Source of the DNA: an uncultured Collinsella sp.
GTDB lineage: Bacteria > Actinomycetota > Coriobacteriia > Coriobacteriales > Coriobacteriaceae
NCBI GenBank assembly: GCA_902496375.1
Contig: CABVAS010000080.1
Location: 1 to 7,132, forward strand
Length of the DNA: 7,132 bases
Direction of reading: 5' to 3'
Shown here: positions 1-6,806 of the stretch, in pieces
Layout of the letters: each line of letters begins with the position of its first letter
Position numbering within the stretch: the first letter of the stretch is position 1
Notes under the pieces: model-generated
What the model was told of the DNA's origin: nothing
What the model saw: only the letters and a program-made list of their open reading frames with translations
The model's database searches: none
Program-made: the position numbers and the translations under genes

Positions 1-3000
1 AGCGGGCTCGCCGCGCCCAGGCGGTCGCAACGGTCGTGCGCGAGCTCGAACAGGTTGTCCGCCGTGGCGTACCAGGCCTTTTCGGGCAGCGACAGGTCGA
101 CGTGGAACTCGCGCGACTGCGCATGCTTGTAGAAATAGGTCTTGCGGATCACGTCGGTCATGCGCGCCTCGATGACCTCGAGCCCGTTGTCCTCGAGGTA
201 GCGCTCGATCTCGTGGTTGGCGCCGAGATGGAAATTGAGCAGGTACTCGCCCACGATGAGAACGGTCGGATGCGGGTTCGAGCGGTCGTACGGAACGGCG
301 TCCATGATCGCAAGCGCGCGTTTGAAGCCCGTCGCCTGGCCTCTCAGCCCGGAGCGCTCCATGCCCTCGATAACCTCATCGAGCGCGCGGTCGAACGCAG
401 CGTCCGCCGCGCCCTTCTCGAGCTCGTAGGGACGGATGCGCCTAAGCATGGCCTCGAGGGCATCGATCATGGGAAGACCGTAGGCGATCTGGATGCTCGG
501 GCCAAGGCCGAGCTTGAAGCCCGGATGCGCATTGTGGGCATCGACGTCGTCGTTGGTGAGCACCGGGACATAGTCGTATCCCGCGTCGTCGAGCGCGCGG
601 CGCAGCAGGGGCATGTAGTGCGTCAGGCGGCAGTCGCCGATATACTTGCCAGTCACCACGGCGACGTCGTGCGGGTCGTACTTACCGCTCTCGAGTGCCG
701 CGAGCGCCTCGCCGATCACGATTTGCGCGGGGAAGCAGATGTCGTTGTGCACATAGCGTTTGCCCAGGCGGATGGCATCCTCGCGCCCGATATCAAGGGC
801 CTCGGCGCGCACGCCCTGATTGCGCATCGCCGCGGTCATGAGCCTGCAGAACGCATGGGAGGTGTTGGGGACCAGCGCGATCTTGTCGTGCCGGTCGCGC
901 TTGGTGTACTTGACCTTATACGGGTCGTCGAGCGGATGGACCGCGTGCACCCGGGCGCCCTCGGCACGCTCCTCCGCGCGACGACGGTTGACCGACTCGA
1001 TAAACGAACGCACGCGAATGCCCATGGGACCGGCGACGTCGCTCTCATCGAGCTTGATCATCATCGGAACCTTGGAGCCCATCTCGCCCATCATGCGCGC
1101 GATCTCGTCGGTGAGATACGCATCGTGGCCGCAGCCGAAGCTGCCCATCTGCACGAGCTCGAGCTCGGGCGTCGATGCGACGATGACCGCGCACGACAGC
1201 ATGCGCGCATGGTAGTTGTTCACGATGTCGATGCGGCTGTTGGAAAGATCGACGTTGCAGACCCCCGGCACCGCATCGGGCGTCAGCACGGGGATGCCGC
1301 GCTCAGAGAAGAGCTTGGGCAGCCCGTGGTTGACCAGCGGGTCGTTGTGGTACGGGCGCGAAGCGATCACCACCGCGTAGCCGCCGTCCTCGCGCACGTT
1401 CTCGAGCACCTGCCTGCCGCGCAGCTGCAGCTGGTTCTCAAACGTCTCCTGCGCGCGGTCCGCCTGCTCGGTCGCCTTGGCAACCAGGTCGGCATCGATA
1501 TCGAAGGTCTCCTTGCACCACGCCTTGAGCTGGCGGTTTCGGTCGCCCTCGTCGTACCAGTGGAACAGCGGCGTATCGAACGGAACGCCGAAACGCTCCT
1601 CCGGGTTATCGGAATTGCGCATCACGTAGGGGTATCCCTTTACGACGGCGCACATCCACTCGCTGGTAGAGGCGGTGTTTTCGGTGGGCACCGTCGTGAT
1701 GATGGGCATGAAGATGCGGTCGACGCCGGCGTCGACGAGATTGCGGATGTGCCCGTGGACGAGCTTGGCCGGGAAGCACACGGTGTCGGATGTGACGTGC
1801 GCCAGACCGCGCTCGTACATCGCCTTGGTGCTGCGTCCCGAGACGCGCACCTTAAAGCCGAGCGTGCTGAAGAACGTCGACCAGAACGGCATGGTGTCCC
1901 AGAACTCGAGCACACGGGGAATGCCGATCGTGACATCGCGCCCCCCGCAGACGGGAACCGTGGGGTACGACTCGAACAGCAGCTTCTCGCGGTCGACAAA
2001 GAGATTGGGGGCAGCCGCGGTCCGGTCGCGCCCCGTGCCGGGTGCCTGTGCCTCGCAAGCACCCTGCGGACGCAGCTCCTCCGCCGCGGGAACCTCGCGC
2101 ACGAGCTCATCCCATGAGATGGCGCCGCCGCGCGGGCAGCGATTGCCCGTGACGTAAAGCGAGCCGTCGCCAAATGCCACGACCGCGCGCTGGCAGCGGT
2201 TGTTGCACCGACGGCAGGTAACGCCGCCGAACTCGCGATGCTCGAAGCGCTCCACGGCATCGAGCCCGATAAACGACGTGCCGGCGTCGCCCTTGCGGCA
2301 TTCCTCGCGCGCGAGCAGGGCGATACCGATAGCGCCCATCAGCCCCGGGTGGGGCGCACGCGTGACGGGTTTGCCCAGATACTGCTCGAATGCGCGCAGC
2401 ACCGCGTCGTTTCGGAACGTGCCGCCCTGGACGACGACTTTGTCGCCCAGACGGTTGAGATTTGAAACGCGAATGACCTTGGTGAACACGTTCTCGATAA
2501 TCGAACGGCAGAGACCGGCCATGATGTCGCCCGGACCCTTACCGCGCCGCTGCTCGGAAACGACGCTGCTGTTCATGAACACCGTGCAGCGGCTGCCGAG
2601 AACGGCGGGGGCTTTGGACGAAAATGCCTCGGTCGCGATATCCTCAACGGCTATTCCGAGGTTTTTGGCAAAACCCTCGAGGAACGAGCCGCAGCCCGCA
2701 GAGCACGCCTCGTTGACGACGATATCGGTCAGCACGCCGTGGTTGAGCCAGATGGCCTTCATATCCTGTCCGCCGATGTCGAGCACGAAGGTCGCATCGG
2801 GAACGCATGCGCACGCGGCACGGGCGTGCGCGACCGTCTCGACCGTATGGTAGTCGGCGTGGAACGCGCGCGCGAAAAGCTCCTCGCCGTATCCCGTGGT
2901 GCCCACGGCATCGATCGCAAGCGTGACTCCCGCTGTCTCCCAGCGGTTCTTCAAGCTGACAAGACCCTGTTGGGCGACGTCGAGCGGTCTGCCGTTATTA

Positions 3001-4094
3001 GACGCGTAGAACGAATCGACAAGCTCACCCGCCTCATCGACCAGGGCGAACTTGGTCGTCGTGCTCCCCGAATCGATACCGAGCGCCACACGCACCGTCT
3101 CTCCGGGCGCATACGCATCCGGACCCTTTGCCGGCGTCTCTTTGCCATGGCGTGCCGTAAAATCCGCCTGCTCGGCAGGTGTGGCAAAAAAGGGCTGGGC
3201 AAGACGTCCCTCCCCGCTTGCGGGCGCGACCGTCTCGAGCTTATCCAGCCGGACAAAAGCGTCGGGAAGGTCGATCGGTTGGGACGATGCGAACATGTCG
3301 GTCAGCGACAGGGCGGCACCGCGCGCGACCATGATCTGCGGATCGCGCGGGACGATAACCTGATCGTCCGATAGATTCAGTTGCTCCCGGAACACGCGGA
3401 CCAGTGTGGGGTTGTAGGCGAGCGTACCGCCCTCGAAGATTACCGGCGGCTCGATGTCGATACCCTGGGCCAGACCGCCGATCGTTTGGCGGGCGACCGC
3501 GTGAAGCGCCGAAAGCGCCAGGTCGGTGGTAGGAATGCCCTCGTTGAGCAGCGGCTGGATATCGGTCTTTGCGTACACGCCGCAGCGGCCCGAGACCTCG
3601 TGGACGGTCGTTCCCCGGCTTGCGAGCTGCTCGAACTCGCCCGATTCGGTGCCGACCCCCATGAGCTTTGCCATCTCGTCGATAAATGCACCGGTACCGC
3701 CTGCGCACGAGCCGTTCATGCGCATGTCGGCAACCTCGATGTCTCCCTTATCGTTGGTGCGGAAGAAGATCATCTTGGCGTCTTGGCCGCCCAGCTCGAT
3801 GGCGCAGCGCGTCTGCGGATAGAACCTGCTGATCGCGAGCGCGTTGGCGACCACCTCCTGAACGTACGAGGCGCCCAGCGCGGTCGCGATATCGCGCGCA
3901 CCCGAGCCGGTCACCGCAACGCGCAGTGACTCATGGGGAAAGCGCTCGGCGAGCTCGCCGAGCATGGCGCGCACGCTCGCTGTCTGACACGCCCCGTGGC
4001 GGCGATATCCCCACCACGCCTCGGTCATATCCTCGTGCATCGCGTAAACTTTGGTCGTCGTCGACCCTACGTCCAGTCCTACTAGCAACGCCAT
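1..4094 (-). CDS. 2-hydroxyacyl-CoA dehydratase activase-related giant protein (BcrAD/BadFG x2 + DUF2229), C-terminus cut off
   Basis: The frame is open for 1364 codons from ATG at 4094 with no internal stop (every codon checked) and runs off the left edge. From memory, family members are about 1400-1550 residues, so I estimate that some tens to about 200 residues are missing. Domains in order: an ASKHA ATPase/activase module from residue 1 (LVGLDVGSTTTK, then NGSCAGGTGAF with C130 and GRCGVYAKTD with C171, matching the cluster-ligand cysteines of HgdC-type activators); a second module from about 334 (LGIDSGSTTTK; C464, C468, C503); a CxxCxxxC motif at C627/C630/C634; DUF2229 from about 720 (IGIPRVLEFWDTMPFW; CFPAKLVHGH at C773; FGCGHD at C988); and a dehydratase-like part from about 1075 (C1083; NDICFPAQ, C1120). 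Known activators use ATP to push an electron from a 4Fe-4S cluster to the dehydratase. The reaction of this fused form is not established. A weak GGAG lies 4 nt before the ATG. The gene appears monocistronic, with its own promoter and operator. Confidence 0.92.
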   Translation of the reverse strand, partial: MALLVGLDVGSTTTKVYAMHEDMTEAWWGYRRHGACQTASVRAMLGELAERFPHESLRVAVTGSGARDIATALGASYVQEVVANALAISRFYPQTRCAIELGGQDAKMIFFRTNDKGDIEVADMRMNGSCAGGTGAFIDEMAKLMGVGTESGEFEQLASRGTTVHEVSGRCGVYAKTDIQPLLNEGIPTTDLALSALHAVARQTIGGLAQGIDIEPPVIFEGGTLAYNPTLVRVFREQLNLSDDQVIVPRDPQIMVARGAALSLTDMFASSQPIDLPDAFVRLDKLETVAPASGEGRLAQPFFATPAEQADFTARHGKETPAKGPDAYAPGETVRVALGIDSGSTTTKFALVDEAGELVDSFYASNNGRPLDVAQQGLVSLKNRWETAGVTLAIDAVGTTGYGEELFARAFHADYHTVETVAHARAACACVPDATFVLDIGGQDMKAIWLNHGVLTDIVVNEACSAGCGSFLEGFAKNLGIAVEDIATEAFSSKAPAVLGSRCTVFMNSSVVSEQRRGKGPGDIMAGLCRSIIENVFTKVIRVSNLNRLGDKVVVQGGTFRNDAVLRAFEQYLGKPVTRAPHPGLMGAIGIALLAREECRKGDAGTSFIGLDAVERFEHREFGGVTCRRCNNRCQRAVVAFGDGSLYVTGNRCPRGGAISWDELVREVPAAEELRPQGACEAQAPGTGRDRTAAAPNLFVDREKLLFESYPTVPVCGGRDVTIGIPRVLEFWDTMPFWSTFFSTLGFKVRVSGRSTKAMYERGLAHVTSDTVCFPAKLVHGHIRNLVDAGVDRIFMPIITTVPTENTASTSEWMCAVVKGYPYVMRNSDNPEERFGVPFDTPLFHWYDEGDRNRQLKAWCKETFDIDADLVAKATEQADRAQETFENQLQLRGRQVLENVREDGGYAVVIASRPYHNDPLVNHGLPKLFSERGIPVLTPDAVPGVCNVDLSNSRIDIVNNYHARMLSCAVIVASTPELELVQMGSFGCGHDAYLTDEIARMMGEMGSKVPMMIKLDESDVAGPMGIRVRSFIESVNRRRAEERAEGARVHAVHPLDDPYKVKYTKRDRHDKIALVPNTSHAFCRLMTAAMRNQGVRAEALDIGREDAIRLGKRYVHNDICFPAQIVIGEALAALESGKYDPHDVAVVTGKYIGDCRLTHYMPLLRRALDDAGYDYVPVLTNDDVDAHNAHPGFKLGLGPSIQIAYGLPMIDALEAMLRRIRPYELEKGAADAAFDRALDEVIEGMERSGLRGQATGFKRALAIMDAVPYDRSNPHPTVLIVGEYLLNFHLGANHEIERYLEDNGLEVIEARMTDVIRKTYFYKHAQSREFHVDLSLPEKAWYATADNLFELAHDRCDRLGAASP

Positions 4095-4126
4095 AATGCT
4101 CCGTCTCTCGCATTTTTCCCGCTAGA

Positions 4127-4135
4127 GATATACCA
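4127..4135 (-). promoter_or_regulatory. Extended -10 promoter of the dehydratase-activase gene
   Basis: On the minus strand the bases read TGGTATATC, a TGn extension followed by a TATATC hexamer (TATAAT-like). It lies about 33 nt before the ATG at 4094, which puts the start of transcription near 4120. No good -35 hexamer is present 16-18 nt upstream, as is common for extended -10 promoters. The expected -35 region is taken up by the palindrome at 4144-4164. This is a motif call by eye. Confidence 0.5.
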
Positions 4136-4143
4136 CTCTACGT

Positions 4144-4164
4144 AATACAACAGACTGTTGTATT
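4144..4164. promoter_or_regulatory. Perfect 21-bp palindrome, probable repressor operator
   Basis: Two perfect 10-bp arms, AATACAACAG and CTGTTGTATT, flank a single central A. The palindrome sits at about -24 to -44 relative to the inferred start of the dehydratase-activase transcript, overlapping the -35 region, which is where a repressor would block RNA polymerase. Arm length and symmetry suit a dimeric helix-turn-helix regulator such as a TetR-family protein; the family is inferred and no regulator gene is in view. It could also form an RNA hairpin, but it has no U-tract and only a one-base loop, so a DNA site is more likely. Confidence 0.6.
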
Positions 4165-4176
4165 TAAACTCCGTAT

Positions 4177-4209
4177 AAAAAGCGGCTGCCGAAACGCTTC
4201 AGCAGCCGC
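4177..4209 (-). terminator. Intrinsic terminator downstream of the DUF2798 gene
   Basis: The inverted arms GCGGCTGC (4182-4189) and GCAGCCGC (4202-4209) enclose a further GAA/TTC stem with an ACGC loop, with one C/A mismatch between the two stems. On the minus strand the hairpin is followed directly by TTTTT (4177-4181). It lies 166 bases after the DUF2798 stop codon and before the promoter of the dehydratase-activase gene, so it separates the two transcription units. Confidence 0.85.
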
Positions 4210-4373
4210 CGAATGCACCAACAGATTGTTCTGCGCGCTAGCACGTCGGGCAACGGAGCAGCACGGGCCCTCCGGTCATGTGCACCGCTCACGCCCGCGA
4301 TGTCGCCGAGAGAGCTATCCACGCTTAGGGCTCCAACCAAGCAAGTCGCCCGCGCTCAGCAGATCCCTAAGCG
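4210..4373 (-). other. Non-coding stretch with nested inverted repeats (possible structured RNA or long 3' UTR)
   Basis: No convincing gene is present between the DUF2798 stop and its terminator. The stretch contains a perfect 9-bp inverted repeat, CGCTTAGGG (4322-4330) with CCCTAAGCG (4365-4373). It then holds a series of concentric short pairings: TAGC/GCTA (4239-4242, 4314-4317), CGGGC/GCCCG (4247-4251, 4293-4297), GAGC/GCTC (4256-4259, 4287-4290) and GCAC/GTGC (4261-4264, 4280-4283). With the terminator this would make a minus-strand RNA of roughly 190-200 nt. It does not match tRNA, tmRNA, RNase P, SRP RNA or a riboswitch that I recognise. Short pairings are easy to find in G+C-rich DNA, so this is only a candidate. 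Confidence 0.3.
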
Positions 4374-4375
4374 AG

Positions 4376-4924
4376 CTACTCGCACTCAGGAGCCATAGCC
4401 TGCTCCAAGAGCTCGGCATGCTCCTCCTCGAAAACCGTCCCCACAGGGAAGGCGCGACGGAAGACGAAGCGGGAAATCGGACCGGCTACCAAAAGGTTCC
4501 ACGGCAGCGCCATCACAAAATTATGCGGGATGTTGATCATCCAGATCGCGAGCACGGAATACAGGTTCGCAAGGATGCCGCCGGGCATGTGCGTCAGACC
4601 CTCACAGGCACCGTACAGCGACATGATGATGACCATGGGAACGACCATGCAGGAGCTGACGGCGAGCGTCATGGCAAGTGGCGAGCTCTTGCCCGGCGTG
4701 ACCAAGTACTTAAAGGCGAAACCCTTGGCGAGCGGGCTGGCGACGAACCAGTCGCAGCACATGGCAAAAATGTAGGCAACGGGGAAGCCGAGCCACGCAG
4801 TGGCAACGACCTCGCCGTTGATGGCCCCGTGCTGCAGGGCAACGTTGTAGATGCTCATCCAGAGCACCATGCAAAAGCACATGATAAAGGTGAACAGCAG
4901 GCTCTCTCGTTTGTTGATAGGCAT
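4376..4924 (-). CDS. DUF2798 domain membrane protein (tandem repeat, four helices)
   Basis: This is a 182-residue hydrophobic protein of unknown function, with stop TAG at 4376-4378. Four membrane segments are apparent at about residues 8-30, 39-62, 82-105 and 118-146. The first and third segments begin two related repeats (ESLLFTFIMCFCMVLWMSIY and SPLAMTLAVSSCMVVPMVII), which fits the duplicated form of DUF2798; single-copy members are roughly 70-80 residues. The start MPINKRE is chosen because the family typically begins with a short MPxNKxE-like stretch and because AGAGAGGAA lies upstream (AGGA 11 nt from the ATG, slightly long). The frame is open further upstream to a TTG at 4984, but that codon falls inside a strong hairpin. 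The C-terminal tail is acidic and soluble. The gene lies downstream of the ThrE-family permease on the same strand, but hairpins separate them. No substrate can be assigned. Confidence 0.87.
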   Translation of the reverse strand: MPINKRESLLFTFIMCFCMVLWMSIYNVALQHGAINGEVVATAWLGFPVAYIFAMCCDWFVASPLAKGFAFKYLVTPGKSSPLAMTLAVSSCMVVPMVIIMSLYGACEGLTHMPGGILANLYSVLAIWMINIPHNFVMALPWNLLVAGPISRFVFRRAFPVGTVFEEEHAELLEQAMAPECE

Positions 4925-4965
4925 AAAGGGCAGATTCCTCTCTGTGTTGTACCGCGGCGCCACGC

Positions 4966-5018
4966 AACAAAAACGGGCGGGCAAGATGGAGCTGTTGGAA
5001 CTTCATCTCGCCCGCCCG
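4966..5018 (-). terminator. Strong U-tailed hairpin in the DUF2798 leader (terminator or attenuator)
   Basis: The perfect 9-bp G+C arms CGGGCGGGC (4974-4982) and GCCCGCCCG (5010-5018) enclose a further interrupted stem (AGATGGAG with CTTCATCT, including one G/T pair) and a loop at 4992-5000. On the minus strand the hairpin is followed by TTTTTGTT. It lies about 220 bases past the permease stop codon and about 40 bases before the DUF2798 start codon. It may simply end permease transcripts, or act as an attenuator in the DUF2798 leader if that promoter lies upstream of it. Confidence 0.7.
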
Positions 5019-5039
5019 TGGTACGCGCGTCTGCGACTA

Positions 5040-5068
5040 CTTATGTGGTGGAACCAGCCTAGCACGAA
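5040..5068 (-). promoter_or_regulatory. Weak candidate promoter for the DUF2798 gene
   Basis: On the minus strand TTCGTG (5063-5068) and CATAAG (5040-5045) are 17 bases apart. The -10 matches the consensus at 4 of 6 positions but the -35 only at 2 of 6. It is listed because I see no plausible promoter in the short gap between the downstream hairpin and the start codon. If it is real, the hairpin at 4974-5018 falls within the leader. Confidence 0.25.
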
Positions 5069-5134
5069 ACGCATGCGCTTCGTAAGCGTTGAGTTTATGA
5101 AGATGCAGGGCACCGATAATCCCCCGACCCCATA

Positions 5135-5201
5135 AGTTGCGGTGGAATACGGACTGTTTTGACCCTTTAAGCAGCAATTCAGTCCCTATTTCACCGCAAC
5201 T
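5135..5201. repeat. 67-bp near-perfect palindrome (REP/MITE-like element)
   Basis: AGTTGCGGTG (5135-5144) pairs with CACCGCAACT (5192-5201). Pairing continues inward through a G/T pair, AATA/TATT, one C/C mismatch and GGACTG/CAGTCC, leaving a 23-base loop (5157-5179). That is about 21 pairs in all. It has no U-tract on either strand, lies between genes, and is 3 bases from a second palindrome at 5205-5237. This resembles paired REP/BIME or miniature inverted-repeat elements. No transposase is in view. Confidence 0.6.
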
Positions 5202-5204
5202 CAT

Positions 5205-5237
5205 TTGGTGCAAAGTAACCTGTCCCCCTTGTACCAA
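5205..5237. repeat. REP-like palindrome with GTCCCC loop, abutting the permease stop codon
   Basis: The arms TTGGTGCAA (5205-5213) and TTGTACCAA (5229-5237) differ from perfect pairing at one position. They enclose a 15-base loop that contains AACCTGTCCCCC. The right arm ends at the base before the permease stop codon (5238-5240). The geometry (9-bp stem, loop ending in GTCCCC) matches the element at 6913-6943, so the two are probably one repeat family. It may also protect or end the 3' end of the permease mRNA. Confidence 0.6.
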
Positions 5238-6806
5238 TTAGCTGGTGTGGCGCCAACGAGGGTCGGTGAGCGTACGCGCCACACCCAGTCCAACGGGCAG
5301 AAACGCTACGATGAGCACTGCGCGCACAAACCAGCCGAGCATATTGACCGTGTCGAAGGTGCACATGTAATACATCGAGCGATACAGATACAAGCCCGGC
5401 ACCATAATGACAATCGAAGGCACCGTGAGGGCGATGCGCGGGTAGGTGAGCTTGACTTCAGCCAAGCTTGCGAGCAGCCCCGATATCAGCGCGCCGATAA
5501 ACGCTGCTGCCTCGGGAGGCATTCCCGTGCTGAGGCCCAGGAAGGGAATCATCGTCGGCGCATCGACAAGGGTCAGACGCAGGGTATTGGACACGGCGCC
5601 GATCAACCCAGCTGCCGCGGCCATCTTTACCGGGCTGTTGAACATCACCGAGAAGCCGAATACGCCAACGAAGCTCATCACCACGCGCAGGAGCGTAAGG
5701 GCAAGCGGCGAAAGGCCCAGTGGGGCAAAGTCGTCCGGCGCCAGGCCAACACACTCGGCAACCATCCAACCTACGAGGGTCGCCATCACAATAATCGATA
5801 CGGCATATGAAAGGCGCTCGATACCGCTTCGCATGTCGAGCTTAGCGATGTCGAGGCCTGCCGTAATGAGTGGAAAGCCGGGAATCACAAAGAGCATGGC
5901 GCCGATATAGCCTTCTTGGTGCGACATTGCCCCCGGTATGACCTGGCCAAGGCCGAGCAATGCCAGCAGATACGAAACGCAAGCGAGCGCAACGCCGGTC
6001 GTCAGCGCGCTGAACTGACCAAGGCCTTGCTTGAGAATATGGGAGCGGGCAAAGTTGCCGACACCCGCGCCCACGAACGCGCAGGCCATCTCGATAGGGC
6101 CGCCGCCGAGCAAAAAAACGAAGGCGCCACAGGCGCAGGCCGCCGCAAGGCCCTGTTGCCAAGGCGCGTAATCAGGTTTTGAACTCTCAACGGTCTTGAG
6201 CATCTCGTGATACTCGTGCACCGTGAAGCGACGACCATAGGTCTCGATTTCCTTGAGGAAACTCTCCATCATCCAAATGCGATGGGTATTGACGCCCGTT
6301 GTGGGCAAGCTGACGACCTCATTAAAGCAGTGACCATCTTCGATGCAGGTGCACTCAAACGACAGAAGACTTAAGTCAACGTGGATGGTGACACCGAGTA
6401 CGGCGGCAACACGATTCATGGTATCGCGCACGCGCCAGGCACCCGTTCCGCTTGCCAGCATAAGCATGCCGGTGCGGCAGATGATGGATGATTTATCGGT
6501 GAGCGGCGCATCGACGGCAAGCTCATCGCCTGCCGTCACGATCTGGTGCCAGTCAGTTTTCATATGGAGCGCGCCGGCACGAACGCCGTGGTGCATGGGG
6601 GCTCTCGAAAGCAGCGAGTTAAGGCGCGAAGGCTGTGAGGGCTCCGCCGATTCGCCCTCGTCCTCGTCGGGCTCTTCATCGACCAGATCAAAGGAATCAA
6701 GCGGCGCTGGCTCGCGACGGTCGATCAGCTCCTCGTCCTCATCATCAAAGTAGTTGAACTGATCGAGCATGTCCTCTTCGATTGCGCGCTCGCTCGCGTC
6801 GTCCAT
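5238..6806 (-). CDS. Threonine/serine exporter (ThrE) family permease with acidic N-terminal tail
   Basis: This is a 522-residue protein, complete from ATG (6804-6806) to TAA (5238-5240), with a good AAGGGAG site 7 nt before the start. Residues 20-62 are a highly acidic, probably disordered tail rich in D and E. A soluble ThrE-type region follows at about 106-210, then about ten membrane helices over 216-510. Two signatures support the family: IPGFPLITAGLDI (308-320), resembling the conserved VPGxPL/I motif after the first five-helix block (PF06738-like), and VPSIVIMVPGLYLYRSMYY (462-480), the equivalent loop of the second block (PF12821-like). Both blocks are in one chain, as in ThrE of Corynebacterium glutamicum, which exports threonine and serine using the proton gradient. 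Substrate here is inferred from family only. Cysteines at 152, 154 and 160 cluster in the soluble domain. Confidence 0.88.
   Translation of the reverse strand: MDDASERAIEEDMLDQFNYFDDEDEELIDRREPAPLDSFDLVDEEPDEDEGESAEPSQPSRLNSLLSRAPMHHGVRAGALHMKTDWHQIVTAGDELAVDAPLTDKSSIICRTGMLMLASGTGAWRVRDTMNRVAAVLGVTIHVDLSLLSFECTCIEDGHCFNEVVSLPTTGVNTHRIWMMESFLKEIETYGRRFTVHEYHEMLKTVESSKPDYAPWQQGLAAACACGAFVFLLGGGPIEMACAFVGAGVGNFARSHILKQGLGQFSALTTGVALACVSYLLALLGLGQVIPGAMSHQEGYIGAMLFVIPGFPLITAGLDIAKLDMRSGIERLSYAVSIIVMATLVGWMVAECVGLAPDDFAPLGLSPLALTLLRVVMSFVGVFGFSVMFNSPVKMAAAAGLIGAVSNTLRLTLVDAPTMIPFLGLSTGMPPEAAAFIGALISGLLASLAEVKLTYPRIALTVPSIVIMVPGLYLYRSMYYMCTFDTVNMLGWFVRAVLIVAFLPVGLGVARTLTDPRWRHTS

Noticed and set aside
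36..2117. A 693-codon open frame on the plus strand.
   Set aside because: It lies codon-aligned antisense to the dehydratase-activase gene, and its product is a low-complexity run of R, A, V, H and D with no recognisable domain. Long antisense frames are expected opposite G+C-rich genes with strong codon bias.
4144..4164. The palindrome considered as an RNA terminator.
   Set aside because: It has a single-base loop, A+T-rich arms and no following U-tract, and a clear terminator already lies just upstream.
4182..4375. A known riboswitch, tRNA, SRP RNA or RNase P RNA upstream of the dehydratase gene.
   Set aside because: None of the core motifs I know for these classes is present; only generic pairings remain.
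4925..4984. A longer start for the DUF2798 gene at TTG 4984.
   Set aside because: The codon lies inside the 4974-5018 hairpin, and the added 20 residues do not resemble the family's N-terminus. The ATG at 4924 fits the family.
4710..5006. A minus-strand frame starting in the hairpin, considered as a leader peptide or small gene.
   Set aside because: Most of it overlaps the DUF2798 gene in another frame. It is too long for a leader peptide and no codon run suggests attenuation control.
4226..5062. A 278-codon open frame on the plus strand.
   Set aside because: It overlaps the DUF2798 gene in antisense and runs through a terminator-like hairpin; its product is charged, repetitive and matches nothing I know.
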